From Marinitoga sp. 38H-ov (lineage in GTDB: Bacteria > Thermotogota > Thermotogae > Petrotogales > Petrotogaceae), in contig NZ_LNGH01000028.1 of the NCBI RefSeq assembly GCF_011057715.1, positions 1 through 50,760 on the forward strand: a DNA stretch of 50,760 nt, read 5' to 3'. Position numbers and translations under genes: made by a program. The notes beneath the pieces were generated by a model. That model saw only the letters and a program-made list of their open reading frames with translations. It had not been told where the DNA came from and did no database searches. Shown here piece after piece: positions 1 through 9,139 of this stretch (position 1 is its first letter; each line of letters begins with the position of its first letter).

Positions 1-23
1 CTGTCAAACTCAGGAGTTTATAT

Positions 24-100
24 GTGCCCGTAGCTCAATTGGATAGAGCATTGGACTGCGGATCCAAAGGTTGCTGGTTCAAATCCAGTCGGGCACGCCA
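24..100 (+). tRNA. tRNA-Arg (anticodon GCG)
   Basis: Full cloverleaf: acceptor GTGCCCG pairs with CGGGCAC, D-arm GCTC/GAGC, anticodon stem TTGGA/TCCAA around loop CTGCGGA, T-arm with TTCAAAT loop, and an encoded CCA end. The loop gives anticodon GCG, which reads arginine CGC/CGT. Most bacteria use ACG, deaminated to ICG, for this box, so the G34 form is notable. It is followed directly by a hairpin terminator. Confidence 0.95.
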
Positions 101-109
101 AAAAAAAAA

Positions 110-129
110 GGGGCGTTGCCCCTTTTTTT
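110..129 (+). terminator. Bidirectional terminator after tRNA-Arg
   Basis: Stem GGGGC/GCCCC with a 3-nt loop, followed by seven T on the plus strand and preceded by a run of A (T on the minus strand). It can therefore end both the tRNA transcript and the converging minus-strand gene, whose stop codon lies inside the T run. Confidence 0.9.
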
Positions 130-1537
130 ACCAAGAGTATTTATCTTTTAATATTTGCTTTGTTTTTTTAATCAAATCTAAATACTTTATTTTTAGATCG
201 GGTTTTAATAACTCTGAGTTGATTTTTAGAATGCTATTTTCAAAATTTTCTACTACTTCTTTTTCTGAAATTATTTTTTTGCTAAATAAATTTAGAAAAT
301 TATTCATTTCATAATTAGCTAAATTATTATATTCTTCAAGCTTTTTTAATTCTAATTCTTTAAGCATTTTTAATTCAGAGTCAATTTTTCCCATATATTC
401 TTTATTTTTAGGTAGTTTAGAATATATATAATTTATATATTTTATATCTTTCATAATATTTTCGTTGTATATTGTGCTTTCTAAATGATTTTTTTCTTCT
501 ATAATTGTTTCTAAAAATTTTTCATAAGTTTTTTTAGTAACATCATTGAATAAATATTTGACTTCATTATCTTTCTCGTATGTATGATATTTTATCAATA
601 GGTCATTATATTCATTGACCATTTCTATTAATTTAAAACTTTCCGAATTAAAATAATCACTAAATTTATTTAATAAATAAATAAATTCTTTTTTATTTAT
701 TAAATATTCTATTTTATTATATATCTGTTCTTCTTTATATGCATATTCATTTTGTAAATTAATAATACTTTTTTCAAAAGAATTATTAAGTTCATCTAAA
801 TATTTTTTAATTGAAATTTCTAGATTATTAAATTCTTCTTTAAATGGGAAGTTATTATTATTTATATTAGATGATAGTTTTTTATCGATTAATAAAAATT
901 TAAACTCTAAATCATCAAATTTTTTATTAATTTCTTTATTTAAAGAATATAATGAATTTTCAAAATATTTAATTAATGTACTAGAATTATTTGTAGTATT
1001 ATCGGAATAAGTTATATTATTTAAGTTATTCTTTATTAATAATAATTCTGAATATATATTGTTAATACTTTTTTCTATATTGTTTTCGGGTTTGATTTTT
1101 ATATTGCTAGCTATAGATGAAATATCCATTCTTAACTCATCTAATGTTGCTTTAAAATCTTTTAATGAATCTTTATCTATATTCGAAAAAATTTTTTTGT
1201 TTTCTTCTAATTTTATTAAAATGTCTGGGATTTGTCTAGTGTTTGAGTTAATAATATCTAAAATTTGGAAATTGCTATTTAGTTTTTCCAGATTAATGTT
1301 TAACCCTTCTAAATTTGTTACTTTCATTTTAATATCTTCAATATTATTTTTTATAAATAATCTTAAATAATATTGATTAACTAAAAAATAAACTATAGCT
1401 GCTATAATAAAAATATTTAAAAATATAATTAATCTTATTGAGTTTTTATTATCACCCTCGTTTTTGCTTTTTTTAGAAGAAGTTTTAGGAATTTTTATTT
1501 CCAGAGTTTCTTCCTTTTTGAATTCATCATTCATCAT
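128..1537 (-). CDS. Single-pass membrane protein with long coiled coil, unknown function
   Basis: Not recognised. The 469-residue protein has a charged cytoplasmic N-terminus (about 1-34, Lys/Glu/Ser rich), one transmembrane helix (about 35-54), and then about 400 residues rich in Asn, Lys, Glu, Ile and Leu with heptad-like spacing, consistent with an extracytoplasmic coiled coil. A GGAGGA Shine-Dalgarno precedes two tandem ATG codons; the first is used here. The gene stands alone and converges on tRNA-Arg with a shared terminator. The layout recalls anchored structural or envelope-spacer proteins, but no family motif supports a function. It could also be a degenerate chemoreceptor-like sensor, though no methyl-accepting hairpin is present. 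Confidence 0.7.
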   Translation of the reverse strand: MMNDEFKKEETLEIKIPKTSSKKSKNEGDNKNSIRLIIFLNIFIIAAIVYFLVNQYYLRLFIKNNIEDIKMKVTNLEGLNINLEKLNSNFQILDIINSNTRQIPDILIKLEENKKIFSNIDKDSLKDFKATLDELRMDISSIASNIKIKPENNIEKSINNIYSELLLIKNNLNNITYSDNTTNNSSTLIKYFENSLYSLNKEINKKFDDLEFKFLLIDKKLSSNINNNNFPFKEEFNNLEISIKKYLDELNNSFEKSIINLQNEYAYKEEQIYNKIEYLINKKEFIYLLNKFSDYFNSESFKLIEMVNEYNDLLIKYHTYEKDNEVKYLFNDVTKKTYEKFLETIIEEKNHLESTIYNENIMKDIKYINYIYSKLPKNKEYMGKIDSELKMLKELELKKLEEYNNLANYEMNNFLNLFSKKIISEKEVVENFENSILKINSELLKPDLKIKYLDLIKKTKQILKDKYSW

Positions 1538-1785
1538 TTTTATCCTCCTATTTATTTTATCATATGTTTACATAATTAATTATATCATAATTTCGCTAAT
1601 ATATGCATAAAATAAATTAACATTTTTTATTTATATTATGTTATTAAATTTAATTAATAATGATTAAAATAATTTAAAAGTTATTATGAATTAAAATCTA
1701 ATTATTATTACATTTTTTTATTTTATTTAAGTTATTTTTTTTGATATAATTTTTATATAAACTAAAAGCATCAGGAGGGTTACAA
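1538..1785. other. Divergent intergenic region
   Basis: This AT-rich gap lies between divergently transcribed genes. A TATAAT-like element sits near 1745-1750, upstream of the chemoreceptor gene. I see no convincing -35 box, structured RNA or repeat. Confidence 0.4.
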
Positions 1786-4104
1786 ATGGATAGAAATAAA
1801 GTAAATGTAAAGTTCTTTAATTCTTTTGGTTTTAAAATAGGTATTTTGATATTATCATTATCTATTATTCCACTTATAATTATTTCATTAGTAGTTAATT
1901 TTTCTATAAATAAACAAGAGAATTCAATTAAAAATACTATTGAAAAACAAATTATTTCTATACAAAATGATTATAAGGAACAATTTCAAAATTATAATGA
2001 GATTTTAAAATCGGAAATAGATAAATATAATGAGAATCTTTCTGAACAAATACATCTCTTAAATAGCGAAATTAATACAAAATTTGAAGATTTATTTATT
2101 AAGAACTACGATAAAAGTTTATCAACTTTATTATCTATATTTGAAAATAAAATAAAAGAGAATATAGATAATCAAAGAATATTTCTTAACTCGATTTCAA
2201 GAAGTTCAGAAATCAAAGAGAAGTCTGCTTCTGGATCTATATCTATAATAAATAAATATACTTTATTGCAATCATATGCAGAATTAAATGTATTTGATGG
2301 AATTCAATTATGGTTGGTTAATCCTAAACTTTTTACAAAAAAAAGTGCATTTACATTGAAAATAAATGATTCAACGTATAATATTCAAAAAAAAGCTGAA
2401 AGTTATATGCCTGGAAAAGATTTTTTGAAATCACTTGATATAACTAACAATGTTGAAATATATTCAAAAAACATAATATCTAAAAATTTGTCTTATGGTA
2501 TAAGTGAAATTATTTTTGTTGATAAAAAGCCTTATTTTATTTCCGTTGTTCCGGTTTATGATCCAATAGTAACTCAAAAAATAGTAGGCTTATTAGTTGG
2601 TTTAAAGAATTTTGGATATGAGGATATTGTAGAGATTGGTAATTTGATTGATGCATATTTAGTTTTTTATTCTTCTGATGGAAAACCATTATTTGGAAAT
2701 ATTCCTATCTCAAATTTAGAATTTGATTCTTCGAAAATAAATAAATTTATAACTGAAAAATTGCTTAATAAAGATTCGAGAAGTTTTTATACAACATCAC
2801 AGATTTTTCCTTTTATGTATATACAAATATCAAAACCTATTGTAAAAACAGAGACAAATATTGATATAAGTTTAAAAAAGGATTTTACATTACCTAATTT
2901 CAAAACACAAAATATTTCTTTAGATTTAAATATTGATATGAGTGGCGTTATAAAAATAATTATAATAGTTATTTTATTTATAATACTTATCTCGATTATT
3001 ATTTCTTTATATATGGGTAAAAAATTATCTAAAGATTTATACGTTGTTGCTGAAAATCTTGATAATATATCTAAAGGAGATTTAAGAAATATAAAAAAAT
3101 TATCTAGAAAAAAACACGATGAAATAGGTATTATGATGAATAAAATACATAACACAATAGATTTTTTGATTAAATTATTTAAAGATTTAAATGAATATTC
3201 TAATAAATTAAATAATGCATCAAATGAAATAGATAATTCTTCCGAAAAACTAGAAAAAACAAAAAATATAATTAATAATCTTATTGAAAATACCAGAAAT
3301 TTAATAAATGATTTATCTGACTTTTTAATTTCATTAGATAAAAATATTGAAATATTATTTAATAATAGCGATGAAATTAAAGCTGAATCTAATACAATTG
3401 AAAAAACTATAAATAAATTAGGAGAATTTAATAGAACTACTAAAAATGTAACTCTAGAAACTAAAGAAACTACAAACACTATCAATACACTTATAGAAAA
3501 TTTATTTATAAGTTTTAATAAATTTAATGATAAAGTGGAAAATATATTTAATTTTGTTGAAAAAATATCTGATATTGCTAAACAAACAAATTTATTAGCT
3601 TTAAATGCCGCGATAGAAGCTGCAAGAGCTGGAGAATCCGGTAAAGGGTTTGCAGTAGTAGCCGATGAAATTAGAAGTTTATCCGTTGAAACCAATAATA
3701 TTGCTATAGATATTTCAAATCAAATAAAAACAATTGAAAAAGATATGGAGCAATTATTAAATGAAGTTCATTATTCAAAAGAAAATATACATAACTTAGA
3801 TAATATAATGAATAAATTCGAAAATGATATGGATGAAATTAATAATCTTACAATAGAATTGGATAATGTATTTAATATTTTGAAAAAAATTATAGAAGAT
3901 CAAAATGAAATATTAAAAACATTTGAAGAAAAGAAAAACGATATAAATGGATTTTTATTAACTTCAAAAGATAAAATAATAGAATCCACAAACATAATTG
4001 ATAACGAAACAGAAATAATTAACATTCTAATTAGTCAATCAGAAAAATTGCAAGAAACCTCAAATAAATTAACATCTATTATATCCTTTTTTAAATTAGA
4101 TTAA
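1786..4104 (+). CDS. Methyl-accepting chemotaxis protein
   Basis: Transmembrane chemoreceptor of 772 residues. TM1 is at about 16-38, followed by a coiled-coil stretch (about 40-110), an extracytoplasmic sensor region of about 270 residues, and TM2 at about 384-408. Next come a HAMP-like linker and a long helical signalling domain. The conserved hairpin tip for CheA/CheW contact is clear at about 590-630 ([19 protein letters not shown], followed by [12 protein letters not shown]). The start has an AGGAGG Shine-Dalgarno. The ligand cannot be told; the sensor might be of the dCache type, but I see no diagnostic motif. No chemotaxis genes adjoin it, so it is an orphan receptor presumably joining a shared array. 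Asn/Lys-rich composition matches the genome. Confidence 0.92.
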   Translation: MDRNKVNVKFFNSFGFKIGILILSLSIIPLIIISLVVNFSINKQENSIKNTIEKQIISIQNDYKEQFQNYNEILKSEIDKYNENLSEQIHLLNSEINTKFEDLFIKNYDKSLSTLLSIFENKIKENIDNQRIFLNSISRSSEIKEKSASGSISIINKYTLLQSYAELNVFDGIQLWLVNPKLFTKKSAFTLKINDSTYNIQKKAESYMPGKDFLKSLDITNNVEIYSKNIISKNLSYGISEIIFVDKKPYFISVVPVYDPIVTQKIVGLLVGLKNFGYEDIVEIGNLIDAYLVFYSSDGKPLFGNIPISNLEFDSSKINKFITEKLLNKDSRSFYTTSQIFPFMYIQISKPIVKTETNIDISLKKDFTLPNFKTQNISLDLNIDMSGVIKIIIIVILFIILISIIISLYMGKKLSKDLYVVAENLDNISKGDLRNIKKLSRKKHDEIGIMMNKIHNTIDFLIKLFKDLNEYSNKLNNASNEIDNSSEKLEKTKNIINNLIENTRNLINDLSDFLISLDKNIEILFNNSDEIKAESNTIEKTINKLGEFNRTTKNVTLETKETTNTINTLIENLFISFNKFNDKVENIFNFVEKISDIAKQTNLLALNAAIEAARAGESGKGFAVVADEIRSLSVETNNIAIDISNQIKTIEKDMEQLLNEVHYSKENIHNLDNIMNKFENDMDEINNLTIELDNVFNILKKIIEDQNEILKTFEEKKNDINGFLLTSKDKIIESTNIIDNETEIINILISQSEKLQETSNKLTSIISFFKLD

Positions 4105-4196
4105 TAACGTTTATGATTATTTATTCCTAATTATTGAAAAAAAATGTTTAATATGATATAATTTTCCATATATTTATCTACATTGGGGGTGTTTTT

Positions 4197-5522
4197 ATGG
4201 AGAGGGAAGAGATTTTAAGATTAATTGAATCAGAAAAGGTTAAGTTTATTAGATTGCAAATTACAGATATTAATGGATTATTGAAGAATGTAGAAATTCC
4301 TTGGGATGAATTGAGAAATTCATTTGAAAATGGAACTATGTTTGATGGTTCCTCAATAGAAGGTTTTGTTAGAATTGAAGAATCTGACATGTATTTAAGA
4401 CCAGATCCATCTACCTTTTCTATTTATCCTTGGACTGACAAAGGATACAAATCAGCTAGGTTGATTTGTGATGTTTATAATTCAAATGGGGAACCATTTG
4501 ATGGTGATCCGAGATATAGATTAAAACTTGTATTAAATAGATTGAAAGAGAAGGGGTATTCGGCTTATGTCGGACCTGAACCAGAATTTTTCTTATTACC
4601 AAAAGATGAAAAAACACATAAACCAATTTTAGAATTACTGGACCATGGAGGATATTTTGATTTATTACCTATTGATCATTGCGAAGAAACCAGAAAAGAT
4701 ATTGTATTAGCTTTAGAAGAAATGGGGATTAATGTTGAGGCTTCGCATCATGAAGTTGCTCCGTCTCAACATGAAATAGATTTTACATATGATGAAGCGT
4801 TAAGAACTGCAGATAATATTCAAACCTTTAAATTAGTAGTAAAAACAATAGCTTTGCTTAGAGGGTTGCATGCTACATTTATGCCTAAACCATTTTTTGG
4901 CGAAAATGGTTCTGGAATGCATACGCATTTGAGTTTGTTTAAAAACGGTGAAAATGCTTTTTATGATATTAGTAAAGAATATGAATTGAGTGATGAATTA
5001 AGGTATTTTGTTGGAGGTATTTTGAAACATATAAAAGCTATAACAGCTATTGCTAACCCAACTATAAATAGCTATAAAAGACTTGTTCCTGGATATGAAG
5101 CTCCTGTAAATATTGCATGGTCACCAAGTAATAGAAGTGCTTTAATTAGAGTTCCAGCATCTAGAGGTAAAGGAACTAGAATAGAAGTTAGAAGTCCAGA
5201 TCCTACAGCCAATCCGTATTTATTATTATCAGTGTTATTTGCTTCAGGATTAGAAGGTATAGAAAATAAAATAGAACCACCAGAAGCTATTTCCGCTAAT
5301 ATATATCATATGACACCAGAAGAAAGAGATAAAGTTGGAATAGAACAGTTACCTTCTAATTTAAAAGAAGCAATAGAAGAAATGAAAAAGGATGAATTAA
5401 TAAAAGAAGTTTTAGGAGAACATATATTTAATAAATATATTGAATTAAAAGAAAGAGAATGGAAAGAATTTTCTATTAATATAACTAATTGGGAAATTAA
5501 TAAATATTTATGGATTATGTAA
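4197..5522 (+). CDS. glnA: Glutamine synthetase type I (GSI-alpha)
   Basis: Makes glutamine from glutamate, ammonia and ATP; cytosolic dodecamer in this family. The 441-residue protein carries the signatures DGSSIEGF (50-57), GPEPEFF with metal-binding Glu (126-132), [12 protein letters not shown] (184-195), NGSGMHTH (237-244), [10 protein letters not shown] (287-296) and [14 protein letters not shown] (323-336). The length and the C-terminal [10 protein letters not shown] segment match the GSI-alpha type of Bacillus and Thermotoga. The adenylylated-tyrosine loop of GSI-beta is absent, so feedback inhibition rather than adenylylation is expected. The GGGGGTG Shine-Dalgarno fits the ATG. It stands alone after the chemoreceptor, and the SRP RNA follows on the same strand. 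Confidence 0.97.
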   Translation: MEREEILRLIESEKVKFIRLQITDINGLLKNVEIPWDELRNSFENGTMFDGSSIEGFVRIEESDMYLRPDPSTFSIYPWTDKGYKSARLICDVYNSNGEPFDGDPRYRLKLVLNRLKEKGYSAYVGPEPEFFLLPKDEKTHKPILELLDHGGYFDLLPIDHCEETRKDIVLALEEMGINVEASHHEVAPSQHEIDFTYDEALRTADNIQTFKLVVKTIALLRGLHATFMPKPFFGENGSGMHTHLSLFKNGENAFYDISKEYELSDELRYFVGGILKHIKAITAIANPTINSYKRLVPGYEAPVNIAWSPSNRSALIRVPASRGKGTRIEVRSPDPTANPYLLLSVLFASGLEGIENKIEPPEAISANIYHMTPEERDKVGIEQLPSNLKEAIEEMKKDELIKEVLGEHIFNKYIELKEREWKEFSINITNWEINKYLWIM

Positions 5523-5539
5523 CATTTATCTATTATAAT
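5511..5539 (+). promoter_or_regulatory. Possible promoter for SRP RNA
   Basis: TATAAT at 5534-5539 with a weak -35 (TGGATT, 5511-5516) at 17-nt spacing. It overlaps the last codons of glnA and would start transcription near 5546, about 20 nt before the folded SRP RNA. Confidence 0.45.
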
Positions 5540-5565
5540 AATATTGGTTCTAGGGACCTACTTAA

Positions 5566-5662
5566 GGCTGGGTCCCGCGCAACGGGAACCCGCGAACCTG
5601 GTCAGGCCCGGAAGGGAGCAGCCATAAGCGGTACTTCCTGTGTGCCGCGGGGGTGCCCGGCC
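5566..5662 (+). ncRNA. ffs: Bacterial SRP RNA (4.5S-like)
   Basis: RNA core of the signal recognition particle; binds Ffh. The universally conserved apical domain is readable at about 5600-5622 (GGTCAGGCCCGGAAGG followed by GAGCAGCC) with the returning strand GTGTGCCGCGGGGGTG. Ends GGCTGGG (5566-5572) and CCCGGCC (5656-5662) pair to close the hairpin, giving about 97 nt. GC content is far above the surrounding DNA, as expected for RNA genes in an AT-rich thermophile. The true 5' end may lie some 20 nt upstream. Confidence 0.93.
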
Positions 5663-5687
5663 ATCTTTAATTTTAGGGGGATAAAAA

Positions 5688-6341
5688 ATGAAAAAAATAT
5701 TTTTTATGATTTTCATTATTTTTAATATCATCATATATTCTATAAATTTAGGTATATATTCTAAAGGCATATTTTTAGAAATACCAAATAATAATTTGTA
5801 TTTAAAGGTAGGCTATCCTTCATTTGGAATAAACTATAATATTGATAATGAAAAAATTTCATACAATTTAATTACAGATTTTAATCTTAACAATCCTCAA
5901 TTAAATAATTATTTATCGACAAATATAGGAATAGTAGTTGGAAATACAAAAATATATTCAGGGGTATGGAATATTTTTGATGAGTTAAATTCTGTAGATG
6001 CAACGACATCTAATATTGGGAATATGGGGTTTTTTACTGGTATAACTACTGATTTAAATAACATAAAAATAAGTCTTGCTTTAAATTTGAAGGTAATGAA
6101 TTGGATTGAATCAGGTGGGATTGTAACCGGATTTCCAGCTTTCCGAGGTTCTTTTGAAGATGCAGCGTTTTTTTTGGTAGGGTTATCTTATTTCTTGCCT
6201 TTAGATAATAATGAAATAAGATTTTTTATAAATTTTGGTGCTAATTATATAAGTTTTCCAAATGGCATGACATTGTATCAATTTAAGGATAATTACAATT
6301 TTGGCATTTTAATTACTTTGAATGACTTATTTAATAATTGA
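5688..6341 (+). CDS. Small exported protein, unknown
   Basis: Not recognised. The 217-residue protein starts with a signal peptide (MKK, then a hydrophobic run to about residue 20). The rest is rich in alternating hydrophobic/polar strands with Asn, Gly and aromatic residues (for example NIGIVVGNTKIYSG), typical of small outer-membrane beta barrels or periplasmic beta proteins. An AGGGGG Shine-Dalgarno lies immediately downstream of the SRP RNA, so the two may be co-transcribed. The last codons lie about 24 nt before the next start. The barrel assignment is inference from pattern only. Confidence 0.75.
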   Translation: MKKIFFMIFIIFNIIIYSINLGIYSKGIFLEIPNNNLYLKVGYPSFGINYNIDNEKISYNLITDFNLNNPQLNNYLSTNIGIVVGNTKIYSGVWNIFDELNSVDATTSNIGNMGFFTGITTDLNNIKISLALNLKVMNWIESGGIVTGFPAFRGSFEDAAFFLVGLSYFLPLDNNEIRFFINFGANYISFPNGMTLYQFKDNYNFGILITLNDLFNN

Positions 6342-6364
6342 ATTGTTTAAATAGGAGGAATAAA

Positions 6365-7090
6365 ATGAGAGAAAAAAATGAAAAAATTTTTGGACCTGAA
6401 GATTTAAAAGATTTAACTCCGGAAAAAGTTATAGAATTATATGATTTGGAATATAAAGTTGATAAAAAAGAATTTAAAAAAAAGAGCGTAAATAAATTTC
6501 AACATTATTATGTTGAAAATCCAGAAAGCGAATTGACAGTAAAGGCTTTGACGTTGACATTAAAAAATGGCCATACTTATATTTTTAAAGCTCCATCAGG
6601 AGTTTATGGAAAAAAAGAAATAGATAAGGCAACGATGGTGTTGTTGGAAAATATTGAAATTGAAGGGAAAAAAATTCTTGATATAGGTTGTGGCTATGGT
6701 GTTATTGGTATTACATTAAAAAAAGAATATCCTAATATTGATATTTATATGAGTGATATAAATAAAAGAGCAGTAGAATTTACTAAAATTAATGCGAAAG
6801 ATAATAACATTTTTGCAGATATCAGACAAGGTTATTTATTCGAACCATGGGAAAATGAAGAATTTGACCAAATAGTGTCCAATCCACCAATTGTCGCTGG
6901 AAAGAAGGTTTGGATGGAGTTAATTGAAAAATCTTTTAACCATTTAAAAGTTGGTGGTACATTACAATTAGTTGCGTTTCATAATAAAGGTGGAAGTAGA
7001 ATAAAAAATTATATGAAAGAAATTTTTGGAAATGTTGGTGAAGTTGTTAAAAAAGGTGGAATTAGATTATATAAGTCGGTGAAAGTATAA
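6365..7090 (+). CDS. RsmC-like class I SAM-dependent methyltransferase
   Basis: Probable rRNA guanine-N2 methyltransferase of the RsmC/YbxB family, 241 residues from the chosen start. Visible motifs: SAM-binding motif I as KILDIGCGYGVIG (from about residue 102), acidic motif II region YMSDINKRA, and the catalytic SNPPI tetrad typical of exocyclic-amino base methyltransferases. An open frame extends nine codons upstream to a TTG, but an AGGAGGA Shine-Dalgarno eight bases before ATG 6365 decides this start. Its stop overlaps the next ATG by one base (TAATG), so it is translationally coupled to the ECF ATPase genes. Substrate position (such as G1207 of 16S rRNA) is inferred from family. Confidence 0.88.
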   Translation: MREKNEKIFGPEDLKDLTPEKVIELYDLEYKVDKKEFKKKSVNKFQHYYVENPESELTVKALTLTLKNGHTYIFKAPSGVYGKKEIDKATMVLLENIEIEGKKILDIGCGYGVIGITLKKEYPNIDIYMSDINKRAVEFTKINAKDNNIFADIRQGYLFEPWENEEFDQIVSNPPIVAGKKVWMELIEKSFNHLKVGGTLQLVAFHNKGGSRIKNYMKEIFGNVGEVVKKGGIRLYKSVKV

Positions 7091-7869
7091 TGCTAATTGC
7101 TAAAAATATCTTTTTTAATTTTAAAGAAAAGCAAATATTCGAGAATTTAAATATAGAGATAGCCGATAACATTCCTGTTGGTTTAGTTGGATCAAATGGT
7201 AGTGGTAAATCTACCTTATTAAGGATATTATCAGGAATCTTGATGTCTGATAAAGGAGATATTTATTTATATAACAACAAAATTGATTTTCATAATAATG
7301 AGTCATTATTATATTTAAAGAAACATGTAGGATATATTTTTCAAAATCCCGAAAATCAAATTGTAGGAGTTACTGTAGAAGAAGATATTGCCTTTGGATT
7401 AGAAAATTTAGGATTAGATAAATCTGAAATGAAAAAAAGAATTTCTTGGGCTTTAAATGTAACTGATTTATTAGGATTAGAAAAAAAAGATCCCAATACA
7501 TTATCAGGTGGTCAAAAGCAACGATTGGCTATTGCATCGATGATAGCTATGCAGCCTGATTTTATATTAATGGATGAACCAACAACGATGCTTGATCCTG
7601 AAGGTAGAGAAGAAATATATAAAGTTATTAAAAATTTAATTAATATAGGAAAAACTATAATTATAGCTTCTCATCATTCTAAAGATTTAGAATTTGTTGA
7701 AAAAATTATAGCGTTAGAAAAAGGACGTTTGGTTTTTTATGATAAAAAAGATAAATTTTATAATTGGTCTGAAAACAAAAGATTTAACGTAGAAATTCCT
7801 TTTGAAAGAACTGTAAAAAAATTTACTGGAAAGAATTTAAAAGATTTGGAGAGAAGTATATGTCAATAA
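7090..7869 (+). CDS. ecfA1: ECF transporter ATPase component A1
   Basis: ABC ATPase that powers vitamin/micronutrient uptake with EcfT and interchangeable S components. Walker A GSNGSGKST (34-42), Q-loop FQNPENQ (84-90; the NPENQ form is typical of EcfA), signature LSGGQKQR (138-145), Walker B FILMDEPT (157-164) and an H-loop (ASHHS). It overlaps the second ATPase gene by 10 nt, giving the usual EcfA1-EcfA2 pair. No EcfT gene follows, so the transmembrane partner must be encoded elsewhere. The QueT S component at 23.7 kb could be a client. Confidence 0.92.
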   Translation: MLIAKNIFFNFKEKQIFENLNIEIADNIPVGLVGSNGSGKSTLLRILSGILMSDKGDIYLYNNKIDFHNNESLLYLKKHVGYIFQNPENQIVGVTVEEDIAFGLENLGLDKSEMKKRISWALNVTDLLGLEKKDPNTLSGGQKQRLAIASMIAMQPDFILMDEPTTMLDPEGREEIYKVIKNLINIGKTIIIASHHSKDLEFVEKIIALEKGRLVFYDKKDKFYNWSENKRFNVEIPFERTVKKFTGKNLKDLERSICQ

Positions 7870-8660
7870 AAATAAAGAATGTTTCATATACATATGCAGA
7901 AAAGACGCCATTTGAAACAACAGCTCTTAAAAATATAAGTTTGGAAATTGAGGAAGGTAGTTTTTGGGTAATATTAGGAAAAACAGGTTCTGGAAAAACT
8001 ACTTTAATTCAAACATTGAATGGATTGATAATTCCAAAAGATGGTGAAGTTATTGTAGATGATATTATTATCAAAGATAGAAAAGAAGATATAAAAAAAG
8101 TAAGAGAAAAAATAGGAATAGTATTTCAATATCCGGAGAGCCAATTCTTTTTACCAACAGTTTATGAAGAAATTTTGTATGCTCCAAAAAATTTTAATAA
8201 GAATATATCTAAAACCGAATTAATTAATATTTTAAAGTTAGTAGGATTAAATGAATCCTTTTTGAATAGAAATCCATTTTCTCTATCTGGTGGTGAAATG
8301 AGGAAAATAGCTATTGCTTCTGTTTTATCTTATGATCCTAAATATATAATTTTTGATGAACCAACCGTTGGACTTGATTATGAAGGTAGAAGAAAAATAT
8401 GGAATATTATAAAAAATTTAAGAAAAATCGGTAAAACAATAATAATTGTAACTCATTGGATTGATGAATTAATAAGTTTTAAACCAAATGTTCTACATAT
8501 ACATAATAATGAAATTAGTTTCATTGGAAACTTTGATGATTTTATATTATTAGGGGAAGATGAATTGAAGAAAAAAAATATTACTTTTTCTGAAAAACTT
8601 AAGTTATATTATTGTTCATTAAAAAATAATATAAAGTTAGAAAAATTATTTCAATATTGA
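7860..8660 (+). CDS. ecfA2: ECF transporter ATPase component A2
   Basis: Second ATPase of the ECF energising module, 266 residues. Walker A GKTGSGKTT (40-48), Q-loop FQYPESQ (89-95), signature LSGGEMRK (142-149) and Walker B IIFDEPTVGLD (163-173). A Gly-Glu-Met signature variant and the PESQ loop separate it from its partner, as in other EcfA1/A2 heterodimers. A short C-terminal extension of about 40 residues follows the H-loop (THWIDE). The ATG has GGAGAG upstream inside the preceding gene. The operon ends here: the next element is a tRNA promoter. Confidence 0.92.
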   Translation: MSIKIKNVSYTYAEKTPFETTALKNISLEIEEGSFWVILGKTGSGKTTLIQTLNGLIIPKDGEVIVDDIIIKDRKEDIKKVREKIGIVFQYPESQFFLPTVYEEILYAPKNFNKNISKTELINILKLVGLNESFLNRNPFSLSGGEMRKIAIASVLSYDPKYIIFDEPTVGLDYEGRRKIWNIIKNLRKIGKTIIIVTHWIDELISFKPNVLHIHNNEISFIGNFDDFILLGEDELKKKNITFSEKLKLYYCSLKNNIKLEKLFQY

Positions 8661-8672
8661 AAAGAAAATTAG

Positions 8673-8701
8673 TTGACTAAATAGAAAAATAGTGTTATAA
8701 T
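8673..8701 (+). promoter_or_regulatory. Strong sigma-70 promoter for tRNA cluster
   Basis: TTGACT (8673-8678), 17-nt spacer, TATAAT (8696-8701), ending 11 bases before tRNA-Gln. One mismatch to the -35 consensus and none to the -10, as is usual for stable RNA promoters. Confidence 0.88.
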
Positions 8702-8712
8702 ACTACATGTCT

Positions 8713-8786
8713 TGGGAGGTCGTCTAATGGCAGGACTGCGGACTCTGGATCCGCCTATGGAGGTTCGAATCCTCCCCTCCCAGCCA
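8713..8786 (+). tRNA. tRNA-Gln (anticodon CTG)
   Basis: Acceptor TGGGAGG/CCTCCCA, anticodon stem GCGGA/TCCGC with loop CTCTGGA giving CTG, T-arm GGAGG/CCTCC with TTCGAAT, encoded CCA. First of three tRNAs in tandem. Confidence 0.95.
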
Positions 8787-8809
8787 AGAAAGATGAAAAA
8801 CTTAGGTAC

Positions 8810-8885
8810 ACGCCTGTAGCTCAATTGGTAGAGCGGCGGTCTCCAAAATCGCAGGCTGGGGGTTCAAGTCCCTCCGGGCGTGCCA
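8810..8885 (+). tRNA. tRNA-Trp (anticodon CCA)
   Basis: Acceptor ACGCCTG/CGGGCGT, anticodon stem GCGGT/ATCGC around loop CTCCAAA giving CCA, T-loop TTCAAGT, encoded 3' CCA. It lies 23 nt after tRNA-Gln on the same transcript. Confidence 0.95.
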
Positions 8886-8899
8886 TTTTTTTTGATTGT

Positions 8900-8975
8900 G
8901 GGCCATTAGCTCAGTTGGTAGAGCGGCTGACTCTTAATCAGTAGGCCGTGGGTTCGAGTCCCGCATGGCCCACCA
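8900..8975 (+). tRNA. tRNA-Lys (anticodon CTT)
   Basis: Acceptor GGGCCAT/ATGGCCC, anticodon stem GCTGA/TCAGT around loop CTCTTAA giving CTT, T-loop TTCGAGT, encoded CCA. Last of the cluster; the infC leader begins about 20 nt later. Confidence 0.95.
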
Positions 8976-8997
8976 TTTGTTATAAATTGTGTGTAAA

Positions 8998-9099
8998 GTG
9001 GAAGCCACCCAGTAGCTTCCCACCTCGGGTAATAACACCGTCAGGGGTATATATATAAGGGAAATACGTGGGTGGAGTATATTTCTTCACCCACTTTTT
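8998..9099 (+). promoter_or_regulatory. infC operon leader with attenuator-type terminator
   Basis: Two hairpins are visible. The first is GTGGAAGC (8998-9005) with GCTTCCCAC (9015-9023), one bulge. The second is GTGGGTG (9068-9074) with CACCCAC (9088-9094), followed by TTTTT (9095-9099): a terminator 41 nt before the infC start. CCACCCA (9005-9011), in and next to the loop of the first hairpin, is exactly complementary to TGGGTGG (9069-9075) in the terminator's 5' arm, so a competing pairing is possible. L20-controlled attenuation is known for Bacillus infC-rpmI-rplT; a similar control here is inference. The terminator may also simply end the tRNA transcript. Confidence 0.7.
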
Positions 9100-9139
9100 G
9101 TTATTTTAGGCTTAAGCCAGATGAATAGGAGGGATAAGT

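Noticed and set aside
24-314. 96-codon open frame running through tRNA-Arg
   Set aside because: It starts inside the tRNA and crosses its terminator; translated tRNA sequence, no Shine-Dalgarno.
2787-3695. 302-codon antisense frame within the chemoreceptor gene
   Set aside because: Ser/Ile/Leu-rich mirror of the coiled-coil coding strand, no Shine-Dalgarno, no motif.
5510-5770. Open frames on both strands across the SRP RNA
   Set aside because: They consist of translated SRP RNA and flanks; the RNA gene explains the sequence.
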